64,000 nt of DNA from Reticulascus tulasneorum (GCA_001557505.1 LSAX01000004.1:1860001-1924000), one strand, 5' to 3'. Shown: positions 10,055 to 22,938, counted from the first letter of the stretch. The notes: generated by a model not told the origin, from the sequence alone. Numbers and translations: made by a program.

Positions 10055-11901
10055 ATGGCTCTAGATACACGACTGATGCCGTCTGAAGTCCGCGCAATTC
10101 GCTCCTCCGCATCGACACCGTCCCTGCGGTCGCGAGATGGAACTGTACCGATGCACGCCAGGATGGATGGCGGAGGAAACGTACGGGTCGTCGTTCGGGT
10201 TCGGGCGTTTCTGCCCAGAGGTAAGCTCTTTTGTTTTTTGAGGGCACATCATGAGGCGGCCGAAGCTGATCGAGAAACGCGAGCGCAGAGATCGAACGCG
10301 GCGCCGAATGTCTGATTGAGATGGATCCCATCACACAGCTGACGACACTGCTGGTGCCCAACGACCACGACCCGGCGAACGCGAGAACCAAGTCGCGCAG
10401 GGTAATTGAGGAGAAGGCCTTCACATTTGACAATTCATTCTGGAGTCACGACAAGGAGGACAAGCACTATGCGCACCAGGAGGAGATCTACAACACGCTG
10501 GGAGAGGATTTCCTGGATCACAACTTCGAGGGCTACCACACCTGCATCTTCGCGTATGGCCAGACAGGCTCGGGGAAGAGCTACACCATGATGGGTACGC
10601 CCGACCAGCCGGGTTTGATCCCGCGAACGTGCGAAGACCTATTCGAACGCATCGAGGCGGCCCAGAACGAAACACCAAACATCTCATACAACGTGAGGGT
10701 ATCATACTTCGAAGTCTACAACGAGCATGTGCGCGACCTGCTGGTCCCGGTCGTGCCGAACCAGCCGCCCTACTACCTCAAAATTCGGGAATCACCAACA
10801 GAGGGACCCTACGTCAAAGATCTCACCGAAGTCCCCGTCCGCAGCATCAACGAGATCCTGCGCTACATGAAATCCGGCGACTCGTCGCGCACGACAGCGA
10901 GCACCAAGATGAACGACACCAGTAGCCGAAGCCACGCTGTGTTCACCATCATGCTCAAGCAGATCCACCACGACATGGAGACGGACGAGACGACGGAGCG
11001 AAGCTCGCGAATTCGACTGGTGGATCTGGCCGGTAGCGAGCGAGCAAAAGCAACCGAAGCTACTGGCGCACGGCTCCGCGAGGGCAGCAACATCAACAAG
11101 TCCCTCACCACCCTCGGCCGTGTCATCGCCGCTCTCGCAGACCCCAAACAAAACCGTGGAAGCAAGCGAAGCAAAGACGTTGTTCCGTACCGCGACTCCA
11201 TCCTCACCTGGCTGCTCAAGGACTCCCTGGGTGGCAACAGCAAGACTGCCATGATCGCCTGCATCGCCCCCTCCGACTACGAGGAGACGCTCTCCACGCT
11301 TCGATACGCCGATCAGGCCAAACGCATCCGCACGCGTGCCGTCGTCAACCAGGACCAGATCTCGTCCGCCGAGCGCGACGCCCAAATCGCCGCCATGGCC
11401 GAGGAGATCCGCAACCTGCAACTCTCCGTGTCTGAATCACGGAGGCGCGAGAAGGACACGAAAGAACAGGAGGAGAAGCTGGACGAGTACCAGAACCGCG
11501 TGGCCGCCATGCAGCGCATGATGGAGGAGCGCAGCCTCGTCGCGGAGGGCAAGATACGGAGTCTGCAGACGCAGAACGAGGCGCTACGCCTACATCTCAA
11601 GCTCGCGCTGGAGAGCCTGAAGAACCCAATCCCGCCGGTGGTGGTCAATCCGCCAGTCGAGAAAGCCACGGCCAAGGAAGACGAGGACAAGGAGAACGAG
11701 GTCGACGAGGCGTACTACGGGGAGAGCGACGACGCCGATGATTCCGACGGGTCGGAGGACGAAGCTGGTGACATGCAGGACTACATGGAGACCCTGCTAA
11801 AGGACCTGGGTATGCTGAGACGGAAGATTGGGGACGACAAGGAGAGGTTCCTGGACGGCGGGAGTGGCCGAAGCCCATTCGGCGTGAAAGTGAACGTGTA
11901 G
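10055..11901 (+). CDS. Kinesin-3-like motor protein, short form
   Basis: Plus-end-directed microtubule motor by family. Exon 1 (10055-10220) and exon 2 (10289-11901) join across a 68-bp intron (GTAAGC...GCAG, phase 1), giving VVVRVRAFLPR-EIERGAECLIEMD; total about 592 residues. Motor motifs are present: P-loop GQTGSGKS (about 146-153), switch I NDTSSRSH, switch II LVDLAGSERAKATEATGARL, and the neck stretch TLSTLRYADQAKRIRTRAVVN. Loop 12 is basic (KQNRGSKRSKD), as in kinesin-3/Unc104, and the catalytic core resembles that class. The motor is followed by coiled coil (about 11370-11640) and an acidic tail, then stops. No FHA, kinesin-associated or PH domain is present, so this is a short form. 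The start is uncertain: ATGs at 9848, 9989 and 10076 share the frame. Confidence 0.88.
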
Positions 11902-12467
11902 AGGACAAAGTCTCATGGCATGGATTAGTTTGTGCTGGGAATGAAAGGGAGCACGGTGTTTACGGAGTCGGTAAGGAAAGGAATAACAGGAAGGGATCTC
12001 GAGGGATTGCTTTTTAAAGGAGAGAACCCCATTTTCGTCTTGAATTGAAAATAGTTATTGAAGCTCAAATGATTCCCTGTCTTATCCAGCCCGAGTCTCA
12101 TTCTGTGGAGCAGCCTCGCGGCTAAATAATGGACCGGATAGTAGCTATCTTGCTGGAAAGGCGTCGACTGGCGTTTTTGAACTACACTGGTGCCGATATA
12201 AAAATCCATCGTGCGAGCTCAGTTATATTCCAAAGCACCATAGAGAGAGGTTCAGAAGAATCATCTGTAGTCTTAATCCTATCGCAAGTTGAGGGGTTCC
12301 GTTGGCAAGCTTGCCAGCCGTTCATTTGGCCAGTTTTGACTATGCTTAGCTGGCATCGTCGACGATAAAGACATCCAACAAAGCTTGGTTTTAATACGAG
12401 CAGAAGCAAGGACTCTAGATATACGCATTCTTTGAACTCTGCAGCCGTCAAGGACACGCTTACCATT
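11902..12467. other. Intergenic between the kinesin and pfkB kinase genes
   Basis: A 566-bp tandem spacer. It presumably holds the kinesin 3' UTR and the kinase promoter. No motif or gene recognised. Confidence 0.4.
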
Positions 12468-13751
12468 ATGAGGCACCTCATCCTGATCGGAGCATGCTAC
12501 TTGGATACGATCTTAAGGCATATATAGAGCTCTACGTCTGGTATCCGAAGGCGTCGCGTCCGCTAACGTCAAGCAGCGTACCTCGATATCCTGAAGAAGA
12601 CTCCAAACTGCGATCAACGAAGCTCAAAGTCCGTCGCGGCGGCAACTGCCCCAATTCTCTTGAAATACTCCAACAGCTTATCACATCTGCATCCTCCCCT
12701 CCCGCGCCACTAATACAGACTCACCTCATAACTTGCCTCCCGGAAAAGGACTCGTCCGGAACGAAGAAGGTCATCTCCTCCTTCGGTCCCGACTCACCAA
12801 TCAACTTCAGCCACTGTCTCTACCGTGAGGCATACGCCGACCCAGCAAGCAGCTACATCATCCGCAGCGAGAACACAGGCAGCCGGACAATTGTCAACCA
12901 CAATGACCTACCGGAGATGACGACCAACGAGATCCTATATATTGCCGAGGACTTCCGAGGCGAAAAGGATTCGTGGTGGCATTTTGAAGGCAGGCTCCCA
13001 GAGACCACACTGGACTGTATGCGGATTCTAAGACGGGTGCTGGGAAATGTGACAATCAGCGTCGAGGTTGAAAAGCCGGGTCGTGAAGGGTTGAGAGAAC
13101 TTGTGGCCGAAGCGGACATCGTCTTCTATTCCAAGAGCTGGGCTGAGGTGAGTGATTCATTAGTGTTCTCTGACCGCCTTCAACTGAGGTGCTTAGCATG
13201 AAGGATACGAGACCGCCAGCCAATGCTTGTTCTCCGAGACACCAGACAATATGTGAGTGCTGGCAGGCTCCGTCCATCGATAAGACCTAATCGCAGCATC
13301 CCAGTTCCTTGTCTGTTTGCACATGGGGAGCAGATGGGGCAAGCTGTCTACAGCGCGGTGTCCGGGAATACGTCCAGAGTCCGGTAGGGGGGAGGGATAT
13401 TGTCGTTGTTGAGTACGATGCTTTCTTTTCATTCCATCTCTCGATCTGGTTGCCATTCACATTATGGATATCTCACTCTTTACGCCACTTACTAATAGCC
13501 CCTTGGTTGTTGTTCTCAATACCGGAACTGTAAGCTAACGCATCCGGCTGCTCTTGTGTAGTACCGTAGGAGCAGGTGACACATTCATAGCAGGCATGCT
13601 ATACGGTCTGATCTGCCATGCTGCGCGTTGGGACACGAACCAGAAGTTGAAGTTTGCAGTTGAGCTGGCAACACTCAAGGTGCAACGGGAGGGGTTTGGG
13701 AGGCTGGGGGTGGATATTTCGATGCGGCTTAACCAGCTTGGTTTGAGTTGA
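12468..13751 (+). CDS. Ketohexokinase-like pfkB-family carbohydrate kinase
   Basis: Sugar kinase of the ribokinase/pfkB fold, closest in feel to ketohexokinase; it phosphorylates a sugar or related small molecule in the cytosol, substrate unproven. Five exons (12468-12517, 12577-13147, 13197-13252, 13305-13412, 13562-13751) give 324 residues. Visible motifs are the N-terminal strand LILIGACYLDTIL, the substrate-binding GGNCPNSLE, the CTWGADGA strand, and the C-terminal signature DTVGAGDTF with the catalytic Asp. The ATG at 12468 is the only start that supplies the first strand. Intron 1 (12518-12576) begins GC rather than GT: the phase, the GCTAACG branch site and the CAG acceptor all fit, and it joins DTILS to VPRYPEEDSK. 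The last intron (149 bp) is longer than the others. Exon 3 is 56 bases. Confidence 0.9.
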
Positions 13752-16140
13752 TCAGATGACGAGCCCGTCTCTACCACAGTTGGTCCCGTGCCCTCGACCC
13801 TGATCTTCGAGACATGCGTGATGCAGTCGGCGGTGCCATCGCAGTCGTGGCGGGCGTAGCCTACGTTGAGAGCCATGATCGGACACGCAGGCGGCAGAAG
13901 CGCATGCAAGGGTGGCTGTTTCTCAGAGTGCGATTGCGAGGAGCCGGAACTAGTCCGCGAAGCCCTCCGATCGCTAACCGTGGTCGTTGCGCGCGAGATG
14001 GGGTCGGAGGACTCCGCAGATGGTTTATGTATGCGGGGTGGAAGAGGCGGTGAAATGGTGCGCCGTTTGGGTGGCCATCAGTGGGCAGGCAGCAAAGGGT
14101 TTGTGGCCGCAAGGAGACCGCGTTGGCAGCTAGTTTGAAAGTCTAGGCGGCCACTAATATTTGCCTAACATTGTCCCTCTCCGTAGCATTGGATGGGGAG
14201 GACGTATCCAGGCAATGATGCCAAAAGCTGTTTTCGCAGCATATTGGTAGCGTCCACTCAGATGGTGTACCTTAACAACCAGGTGCAGGCGGCTAGAGAT
14301 GCATGCTGCAGCTAATGGTACCATATGGCCGTCTCCGCACTGCCTTTTGTAGTTGGGCCTCGGGGTAGTGGGAGTTGTAGTAGTAGCCTTGAGGCCGCAA
14401 GCAGAGATGGATGTGCGACATGACTTATCACTTGATAAGACAGGCCAATACTTCCGTCACCTGCTTCCAAGGTTTCTGAATATGCAAATCGACTTCAACT
14501 CTGGCGTCACATTGGTGGGGGGAAGTCGTTGTTCTCACATGCAGCCGGTGTAGAGGTCAGCAGCAGGACGATGTGTGTGCCCACGATTACAAGAACGCGT
14601 ATGATACCTGACGATGTGACGATGACTGGAGTGCGTCGTAACAGGGTGTGGAGAGAGACGCCACGAAGCAGAATCGACAGGTTAGGGGTTCGCAAGCCGC
14701 TGCCCGTCTTGTCTCTGATTGCGGAACTAGGGGGCAGGAAGGTGTTCCGGCGCCATGACGAGACCCGAGAGAATTTAATGAAAGAGGAGGAGGCGGAAAG
14801 ACAACCCAGTAGGATTGCGGACCTGTTGTCAGTCGATAGACAGGCGATCTTGGATGGTGACTCAAACGCCTCGCATAGTGGGGCGAAGGAAAAGCTGATG
14901 AATGCAAGCATATCAGCTCTAGATTTGATGCGTACCATCAAATCAGGGACGAGGGGACTTGGCCCGCCGACACAATCCATGAAGGGCCGATCAGATATTG
15001 ACGAAGGATGATAGACGAGAACAGCATGAGGGATATGGAGGCATTTAGTCGAGAGTGGTTTCCCTCCAGCCGACGCTGCTGCATCGGTTTCCACGAGCCC
15101 TCCGTCGCGGAATGGTGTGGACGCAGATGCGAGTGATCACTGTAGGATGTGGATGCGTGAGACCAGCCCAGAGCCGGTCTTTGTTGGTGTGTTGTGGTTT
15201 TTGCTGTCTGATCGATGACAAGTCCGCTTAAACTGGATCCAAGGCCAAGCGAACGAAAAGAACGGGAGGGGTGTCTCTCGATCATGTCGGTAACCTACTG
15301 GAACGGAAGCTGATGACTGCATGCCCCTCATCAAACACACTTTTTTTTTTCTTGCGAAGTCGTAGATGAGGGTGGGGTTAGCAGACTAAGGTAGGCAGCT
15401 CGGCGTCTTGAGAAGCGAGGGGAGGGGGGTAGGATAAGAAGACTGGGAGAAGGAGACAAAGAGGGGCTGAGGTCCTCAAGGTCTGCATATCCAACCCGTG
15501 GCTGAACTTTGTGCCGCAAGTCGTTCCGATCCCAACAGGACAGGGTTTTAAAAACCTCAATCGACGGGTGTTACGGAGGCAAGGAGGCTAATAAAGGGGG
15601 GGGGACCGCGAGAGTTTTCTCCTGCGATAGAGGTACGTAAGGGATCATCGGTCGACAAGATCTCTTCTCCACGTCACTCCCACTATGCCGCAAAGCATTG
15701 GCAATCTGGAGACATACATGGAAAGCTCACCCACCTCCTCATCCTCCTCCTCACCCGGACGCGAAGGGGAGTTTGGGTTTCGGGTTCGGGTTGGCTCCTC
15801 CTCTGGTAATCTACTTAGCATCCTTGATGTGGAATCCCCGATCTGAACAAGCTTGGAAAGGAAGAGGGGGGGTGGTGTTTCCAAGCAACAAAGAAGAAGA
15901 GCAATAAATGAACTGTTTTCGGATGTCTCTGGACGAAATGCCTCTGAGGCGCCTCCTGTCTGCGGCTAACCTTTCGATACTATCCCAACCCTGGCCGCCA
16001 AATAGAGACATTGTGACGGGTCCGCTGGCAGATCAGAGAACAAGAGGAGACCAATACCGAGCCAGACTATTAGTGGCAAATCGCGCAAGGATTGTTTGAT
16101 CCCGTGCATTGTTCTGCTTTTGCATCGCGAATGGTCTGTG
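13752..16140. other. Gene-poor region, first part
   Basis: No recognisable gene. Open frames overlap on both strands at 14507-15094 (minus, 195 codons) and 14529-15011 (plus, 160 codons). Neither shows a domain, splice structure or family resemblance, and overlapping long frames of this sort are expected in GC-rich DNA. A T run lies at 15343-15352 and G-rich patches around 15419-15428 and 15596-15604. Confidence 0.45.
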
Positions 16141-16154
16141 TGAGCGAGAGCGCG

Positions 16155-16219
16155 TTGCGTGCGTGCGTGCTCGTGTGTGTGGTGTGTGTGTGTGTGTGTG
16201 AGTGAATGTGTGTGTGTGA
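16155..16219. repeat. (GT)n microsatellite, interrupted
   Basis: GCGT units pass into a long GT tract with a few interruptions (GAATG) and end before ATTCGG. Simple repeat, seen directly. Confidence 0.95.
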
Positions 16220-17050
16220 TTCGGCATACTATGGGTTGTGATGGCGCCCGCTGCTGGGCAAAACGGGGGGACGTGGACTGGATGGGCAGCACAAAGACAG
16301 GGCAAGACCAGGGCAAGACAGGACAGGAGCGGATGACAAAAGTGCTGCTAAGTAGCGGCAGGGCATTGATTTGACATTGGAGCCCATGGCCATGCAGACC
16401 ATCAATTCCTAGTCGACTGGTCGTTACACACAAACCATGAGAGACAGTGAGTAGGGAGGGAGAAGGGGTGCCGGTCGGGACCACAAGGATCGATAGGCCC
16501 CGCCTGGCATCGCAATTCGCATCTCTTCCGCTATCCGTAGGCGCCTCCGAAGGATGAGCGAAAACGTCCGTGAGGAGCCCATTTTAGCACAGCGAGGGTG
16601 TCTGGCTTCTTCGCACCCCCCTCCCCCATAGTTGAGCGGGGAGATTCCTGTGAATGACAAACGGGGTATGTACCCGATGGGGGTCGGGATGGACATGAAA
16701 AGAAGAAAAAGCCAGTAAGCAGGTTTGGAAGCAAAGGAAAAAAAAAGAAGAGAAAAAAAACTTCCCTAGTGCCGCAAGGGAATGTAACGGTTTGTCGATG
16801 ATGCGTGCGTCGTCCCCCCAAATGCATTGGAGCGCGCATCCCCGACCTGTGGAAGCCCGCAGAACCCACCTCTATCCAGGCGAGTGGATAACGGAGATGG
16901 TGATTTTTGAGTGGGAAAATCCTATTCCTGTCTCGTATGGATGATTGGGGGGGGGGATGATGGAAAATCAAAAAGAAGGCACTGAGGCTTTCGGTGGGGA
17001 GGGAAGGGAGGGATCGAGGAGAGAATATGTGGGGGGTGAGAGGCTTGGTG
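16220..17050. other. Gene-poor region, second part
   Basis: No gene recognised. Contains A-rich tracts at 16738-16760 and a G run near 16946-16955. Open frames here translate to low-complexity sequence only. Confidence 0.45.
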
Positions 17051-17059
17051 AGATGTACA

Positions 17060-17950
17060 TGCCCAGGTACTTTAGCTCAGGGTCCTCGGAAGTCTCTACG
17101 TACCTTTCATACCCGGTCGAACGAAGTATCCAGGTACTGTGCTGTACACATGTAACCAAGTACCCCCCAATCCTGTCCAGACCACGCAAATGCGCAACGC
17201 CACGAGGACTTGATGCAACATGAAGAAGAGTGGTGGTGTGTTTATTCTTCATTCGTACTGTACTGTACAATAGGGATTACGCAGTACGTAGGTACTTGGG
17301 CCGGCACGGTCGACAGTTGACAATCTTCGATCCAGTCCTGCATACCAAACGCTCCCTTGCTCTAAGGTAGGTAAAGGTACCGAGCTCTAGGTACTCTACT
17401 CTACCTTACTCTACTACGTGGTAATTACTCTCTACCCAACACTACACTACACTACAATACACTACACAGCACAACACTATGTGCATAGCAGCAGGTGGTA
17501 GTTTCGGTAATTAGCTCTGCGTGGTCGAGTCATGATGAATCCTGAAGCTCGCTCAGAAACGGACACAATGAACATGGAGAGGACAATCCCCGAAGTTTAG
17601 TCCATAGACAAGGAGAACGTCTCGCTCGCCCGTTCGCAACGATGCCCACCTACGTATGTCGCGAAAGGTACCCCATGCGCATAGTTCGTATGAACCAGGG
17701 CAGTACTCGGTGTACAGATGGAGAACACCCTACTCCCTCTTCCCCGAATGTGCTAGGCTCCTTGCCCACAAGACAGGTAATGTACACCTACACAGTACCT
17801 AGAAGTAGTTAGTCGACGTACCGCTGCACGTACCTGCTGCGCAGCACCGTCGGAGAGGGTCACACAAAAGCGTACAGTACGTACCTTGTAGCCCAGCTCT
17901 GCCTCCCAGCGCATGTACATAGTGTTGTTCTGGTACGTGGTAACACGAAC
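17060..17950. repeat. Cluster of AGGTAC/GTACGTAC-type short motifs
   Basis: More than a dozen GGTAC, GTACC, TACGTA or AGTACGTAGGTAC motifs in under 900 bp (for example 17065, 17098, 17130, 17281-17297, 17362-17390, 17773-17822, 17871-17886, 17932). ACTAC pentamers sit among them at 17441-17465. No reading frame uses them. Similar smaller clusters occur at 7178-7320, 19075-19140 and 23426-23545. Confidence 0.7.
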
Positions 17951-20900
17951 TAATTGAAGCCATTATCTCGCGCTAGCCAGCTCCCTCCTTGCGCATCACG
18001 CTTCGGGACGAGTCATGCTGTTCCTTCCAGTCCATCAAATGGGGGGAACCGGGAATGAACAAACTGTCTGATCTGCCTAGAGTTACACTTATACCAACGC
18101 TGGGCGGCGGGTACTTTGGGTATCCGCCATACTACGTACCTTTTACAATGCAAACGGAAGGGGGGGGGGGGGGGTGTGGGGTGGTAGCCGCATCATCACG
18201 TCTTGAGGCATCACCACCACGAGCCCGATTTGAATGTCTCTTCATCATACGAAGAAAAGGGACGTACAGACGCTCGCATGGCCAATCGCGGTCCACCGGA
18301 AGGGGAAACAATTACATTTCATGTATAATTATCGGGCTGGTGGTTACATACGTTGGCACACATAGCAAACATGGGTCCTGCGGCTCGATTTTCCCTGGCC
18401 TGGTTACTCTGCTGCTGCGCGCAGTCGTTTTTTATTTTGCCAAGTTCGACGCAAGGTCCAGTCATCAATCGGCATCGCGAAAGCGCAAAACATGCATCGA
18501 TATTTCGCACTGGAATAGCTTAGCCTGCATCTGGTTTCAAGATTCCTGCATGCGCCGCCGCCGCCTCCACCTGACCATCGAAAAGCAACGGGCACAGTCC
18601 AGAGACCGGGCCCTGGTTGGGTCTCGAACGAGCATGATTCCACAAAATGCCACCATCCCTGCACCCGGACAAACAGCCCAACCCCTACGCTACGTGACCA
18701 TGTAACTTATGTACTGAGGCACGCCACGCAATTCCTCGTCAACTGCCTGATGTGTTGACGTGTGGTCCTGGACCCATGGCACTGGTTAAAGAGTGGTACC
18801 GGCTGGATACAATTTTAGTGCTGGGGGTCCCGCACTGCCCTTCGCCTCCCTAGCGCACCCTTGGATGGGCGCGTTGGGTCTTGGCTTCTTTTTTTGGTCG
18901 CTTTCTTGTCGAGGCCCTGATCATCTCCGAACCCAGCCCTGGAATCCCGGCAAGCCGCCTGGGTAGCCTGTTCCAGGTGCCCTACGGTATCCCGTAATTA
19001 TCTCGAACATCGTAGGGAGAACCGCCGGGCCTGAATCCGGTCCACAAATCCCCAAGTTTACAAGAGTGCCCTACCTTGCGAGTCGCTCGGTACCGCCGCA
19101 GGTCCACCAACTACTTACTGTACCTAGCTAGGTACGACGGCCGGCAGATACAGATACATCGAGTGTTAGGTTTCGGACTGGGCGACAATCACAAAGAAAG
19201 ACTGAATATCCCATGTGACATGCCTAAAGCGACGGAGAAGCTCTTCTTGGATTGTCCCAAGAACCCTCATGGGACAGCAGATCCTCGGGGATGCATCCAA
19301 GGCCGGGCCTTTCTAAAGCGGCTTCTCGTGGCTTTCCATTTGGCAAAGGCGTGCAAATCCTTGCCATGTTTCATTCCCCCATCTAACACAGACCACGAAA
19401 GAGTGACGGCTGAGGACTAGCGTGGCCCGTCAGACCGTCATTCAGATCCCTGATCTCACACCCAACCCCAGCATGACAGCACTCGCATAAAAGAAAAACG
19501 ACATGTCGGTAGGCCCCGGTTTCACCGACGTCGACCGGGACAGGGCGGCCAGAGCTTGACTGTGCTGACCTCTCATCAGGCTGCAAACCAAACAAGGCAC
19601 GACCTCAACACCACCCCACCACCTCATGGCACAAACGGCGCGAGCAGGGGGGGCCTGCCTTTATTTAGCTTAAACAGATGCAACTTCACAAGCGCTGTGA
19701 GACACCCCATCAATAGATGAGCCGTTGCCAGCCAACATGACAATGCCTGGTGATTGGCGGATCCTTCCCATCGGACCACGCCAGTGGCAGATACCATTTT
19801 CGGGATGTGCCATCATCAATCTGGTTCTTTCACGTGTGGACGTGTACCGGAAGAGTAACTCCCATATTGAGTTCGCGATCTGATGAATATTCCCCTGTCC
19901 ATCTATTTGTACGTGTGCATGCACTTCGTCCGCACGAACTAGCAAATCGTCATTTGAGTAACGGAGCCTTGGCTCTTACGGAGAGTGAGGTGGATGTTGA
20001 GGCTTGGTGACTGTTGGCACTGTGGACACCAGAGGATACGCCAAACACGAAAGCCGAAATTCGCGACGTCGTGTGTGTACGAACCACTGGACCAAAATGC
20101 ATCCATCCTGTTCGATGCCGAAAATGATATCCAACTCCGGCTTAGAATGATACAACAGACTGGCAGGTATGTATGGACCAGGGTCGAGTCTTGATGTCCA
20201 TGCCTACACCTATACACAATACACACGTACACTAGAAACATGAGAAGGCGAGGGGTCCACAGCGATGCATGTGGTTATATCTGGTGCCTTATGCGATAGA
20301 TCATCCGCTTGGCCTCCGGTTGAGTCGGATTCCCGACGCGAATAGTACTTCGGGCACAGCATATATTAGACCGAGGTTGGTGTCGCTGGATGCAGCTGAA
20401 GAAACTGACATCCCAGTGGCCAGCCGGGATAATATGCAGCCTGCTCAAGTCTGAGGCACGGGATGACCTTTGCAAATGGGGAGGGACTGATGTACTGATC
20501 ATCCCTAGCTACCTAGTAGGGGATCGTTCCATGTCTTCATCCTCGCTAATAACAAAAAAATGCTGGCCATTGAAGGATTATGCTAAGAGCTGGTTTATTC
20601 ACAATAGCGAAGACATGCTCCCGACATTCTAGTGTGGGTAGATACATGCAAATGCATGTATCATCAACGTGGCCCAGCTTCGACACAAAGTCGGCCATTG
20701 GGATCTCCGTGCCTGTAATTGCGGGTAGGCCCTCTCAGGGAGATCAGACTTCTCCGGATGGAGGGTCAGTGGTGACTCTCCTTGAGCGGCCGGGTGAGTG
20801 GCATGGTTCGAGCGGCAGATTTGCTGACGCAGGAATGGCTGTTTGACCTAGCTCCAGCTAGCAAAGGAACCAATACTTGGCCACAAGCGGTAATTTGGGA

Positions 20901-20981
20901 GAAAATGCCAAATCGTCAAAGCCTGGCACGGCCGACACCAGCAGCGTTGCAGAGCACCAGAGATCAGCACTTGCCGTCCAC
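17951..20981. other. Gene-poor region, third part
   Basis: The longest open frame (17989-18705, plus, 238 codons) runs through a 15-base G tract and shows no domain, so I do not call it. A small GGTACC/CTAGCTAGG cluster lies at 19075-19140. Nothing else recognised. Confidence 0.45.
18160..18174 (+). repeat. Poly-G tract, 15 bases
   Basis: Fifteen consecutive G on the plus strand, followed by GTG-rich sequence. Seen directly. Confidence 0.95.
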
Positions 20982-21010
20982 CCCCCTCCCCCCCCCCCAA
21001 AACGCCCCCC
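20982..21010. repeat. C-rich tract
   Basis: Runs of C (6, 10 and 6 bases) separated by T and AAAACG. Seen directly. Confidence 0.9.
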
Positions 21011-22515
21011 TTTAGTAGGGTAGGGGCTTCTGAAGAAGCAAAAAAGGGGGGGCAACAATGCTGGTTTTAGAAAGCCACAGAGTTGCGCGACTGAACCCAA
21101 CATAGGTAGTCCAACCCACTGACATCCACCGCCATCTGCAGGGCCGATAGGCATGCATGTTCTATTTAGATCAGGTCAGGACCGTCCGTGTCTCGCCAGG
21201 ACGCCCCGGATGTATGGATATGGCAAGTCAGTCAGTCCCTGGCACAAATCGTTACCGCTCCACATGGGTGAAGGTGTGAAGCATCGGCGCAGTCATCAGT
21301 CGATCGTTCCTTGGTGACCATTTGCAGTCTCCTTTTCGACTGCTTGGTGACGCATTGGCGGAGGTTGGTTTCACTGTGCCATTTGGCCATTGCAGAGATA
21401 CCTTTGCTCCGTTCCGAGAATAAACATGCAAGGCCAGTCACGGATTTGCATTGCTTATTCCACCTGCCACCGGACGAAGATTACGATTTGCCGGTGGCGG
21501 CGCTGAGTCTTGTTATTAGTTTCGTGATTTCACCTGTTAGCGGGCAAAGGCTTTAGCGCGTGGAGAGCGTCCCCTCGAAGTGTATTAGCAGCACAAGCAG
21601 CGGGCCATGATCTCTGGTTCGTAAAAGGGCGCCTGGGTATATCCACATGCTGCGTACTATTGTCCGGGTTGCGATTTGAATCCAGTTCTTCCGAATTAAA
21701 AGGAGCAAAACGCCTTGACGTCCAGCAAAATGGCGATACCGAGGACCATCGGAAGTGTCAGTCGTAAGTAGGTCAGTCGCATCACGCGTAGATTGATCAT
21801 CAGAGAGCATTTCTCTCCTAGTGGGACAGTGCAAAAGGCAACTCAGCATTGGCATCGGAGCTAGTGTGGGTGACAAGAAGTGTGCAAGTATGCTTGGTCT
21901 GGTGGTAAGGCGCTCTTCGCGACACACCGCTTTCACGTTCAAGGACTTGCTTGGTGCCCTTGGCCGGGAAAGTCTGGTAGATTGGATGGGCAAGAGGGTC
22001 GAGAGTGATGCAGGCTTGGAAAGACGTCGCGTGGATGGATGAGCCCGAGCATGTGGGCTACATAGTTAGATGACTTGAGCGGCTGCAGCGTGGCATGGGC
22101 CTTTACCCGACGACGGCGTTCGGGGTTGTTGACCTTCAATTACGTATATCCCTTCCACTATCGATGCATCACTGTGAAGAGATTTTGCCCTGCCTGCGCG
22201 TGGCATGTCCGGCAGGTTGCAAAGCGCCCCCAAGTCCATTTTGTATGTGCGGGATGGTGGGATGGATGAATGCTGAACAGGGCTGGCTGGCTGGCAGGTC
22301 TGGTCCGGTCTAGGCTGGGAGTGTAATTGGTACATGGAGACGGCGACCAGCGAAGAGATGGTTGAAACGCTGAGAGCGTCCATCAGCAATTTACCATGGC
22401 CAATCAAGCAGGTGACCAGCGAGGACCAGTACGACAATGGTCGCAAGGGAGTGGCCCGCCCATGGTGTTATTGTGGTGTTGACCGGCGACGGATGAAGGG
22501 GGGGTGATACGATCG

Positions 22516-22541
22516 ACTGATTGAGTGATTGATTGATTGAT
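22516..22541. repeat. (TGAT)n short repeat
   Basis: About five TGAT/TGAG units in a row. Seen directly. Confidence 0.85.
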
Positions 22542-22861
22542 GGCTGGGGGGCATCAGTGCCGCAGCATTTGTGAAGGGAAGAGAGTCAACGCTCTTCCTC
22601 ATCTAAAAATCGACTTAGGTGAAATGCGAGAGTGGGTAGCCAAAGGAAGTACTACGTAGTATGTAACTCGACGTTCTCATAGCCTGGGGGTTGGTACGAA
22701 TGAATGAATGAATATTCATCCCCTGCCTTGGGCGAACCACTTCTTTGTTCGAACGCCTACAGGGTAGTACCTTACGGGGTGTTGCAGGAGACTACAGATT
22801 ACCTTCCAGTGCTTACGTATGGGAAGAAGTGAGTGCGGGGCCTGGAGAAGATGCACTGCCC

Positions 22862-22938
22862 GGCTGCCTGTGCCTGCCTGGCTGCCTGTGCCTGCCTGAC
22901 TGACTCCCTGCTTGCCTGACTGACTGACTGGTTGGCTG
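22862..22938. repeat. (TGCC)n/(TGAC)n mixed tetranucleotide repeat
   Basis: Alternating TGCC, GGCTGCC and TGAC units over about 77 bases; a shorter TGAC block recurs near 23229. Confidence 0.85.

Noticed and set aside
14507..15094. Overlapping open frames of 195 (minus) and 160 (plus) codons
   Set aside because: No domain, no splice context, and both strands open over the same bases, as expected by chance in GC-balanced DNA.
18600..18665. Minus-strand stretch with a tRNA-like T-loop (GTTCGAGAC)
   Set aside because: No pairing acceptor, D or anticodon stems could be drawn around it.
17989..18705. 238-codon plus-strand frame
   Set aside because: Runs through a 15-base G tract and has no ordered or family-like segment.
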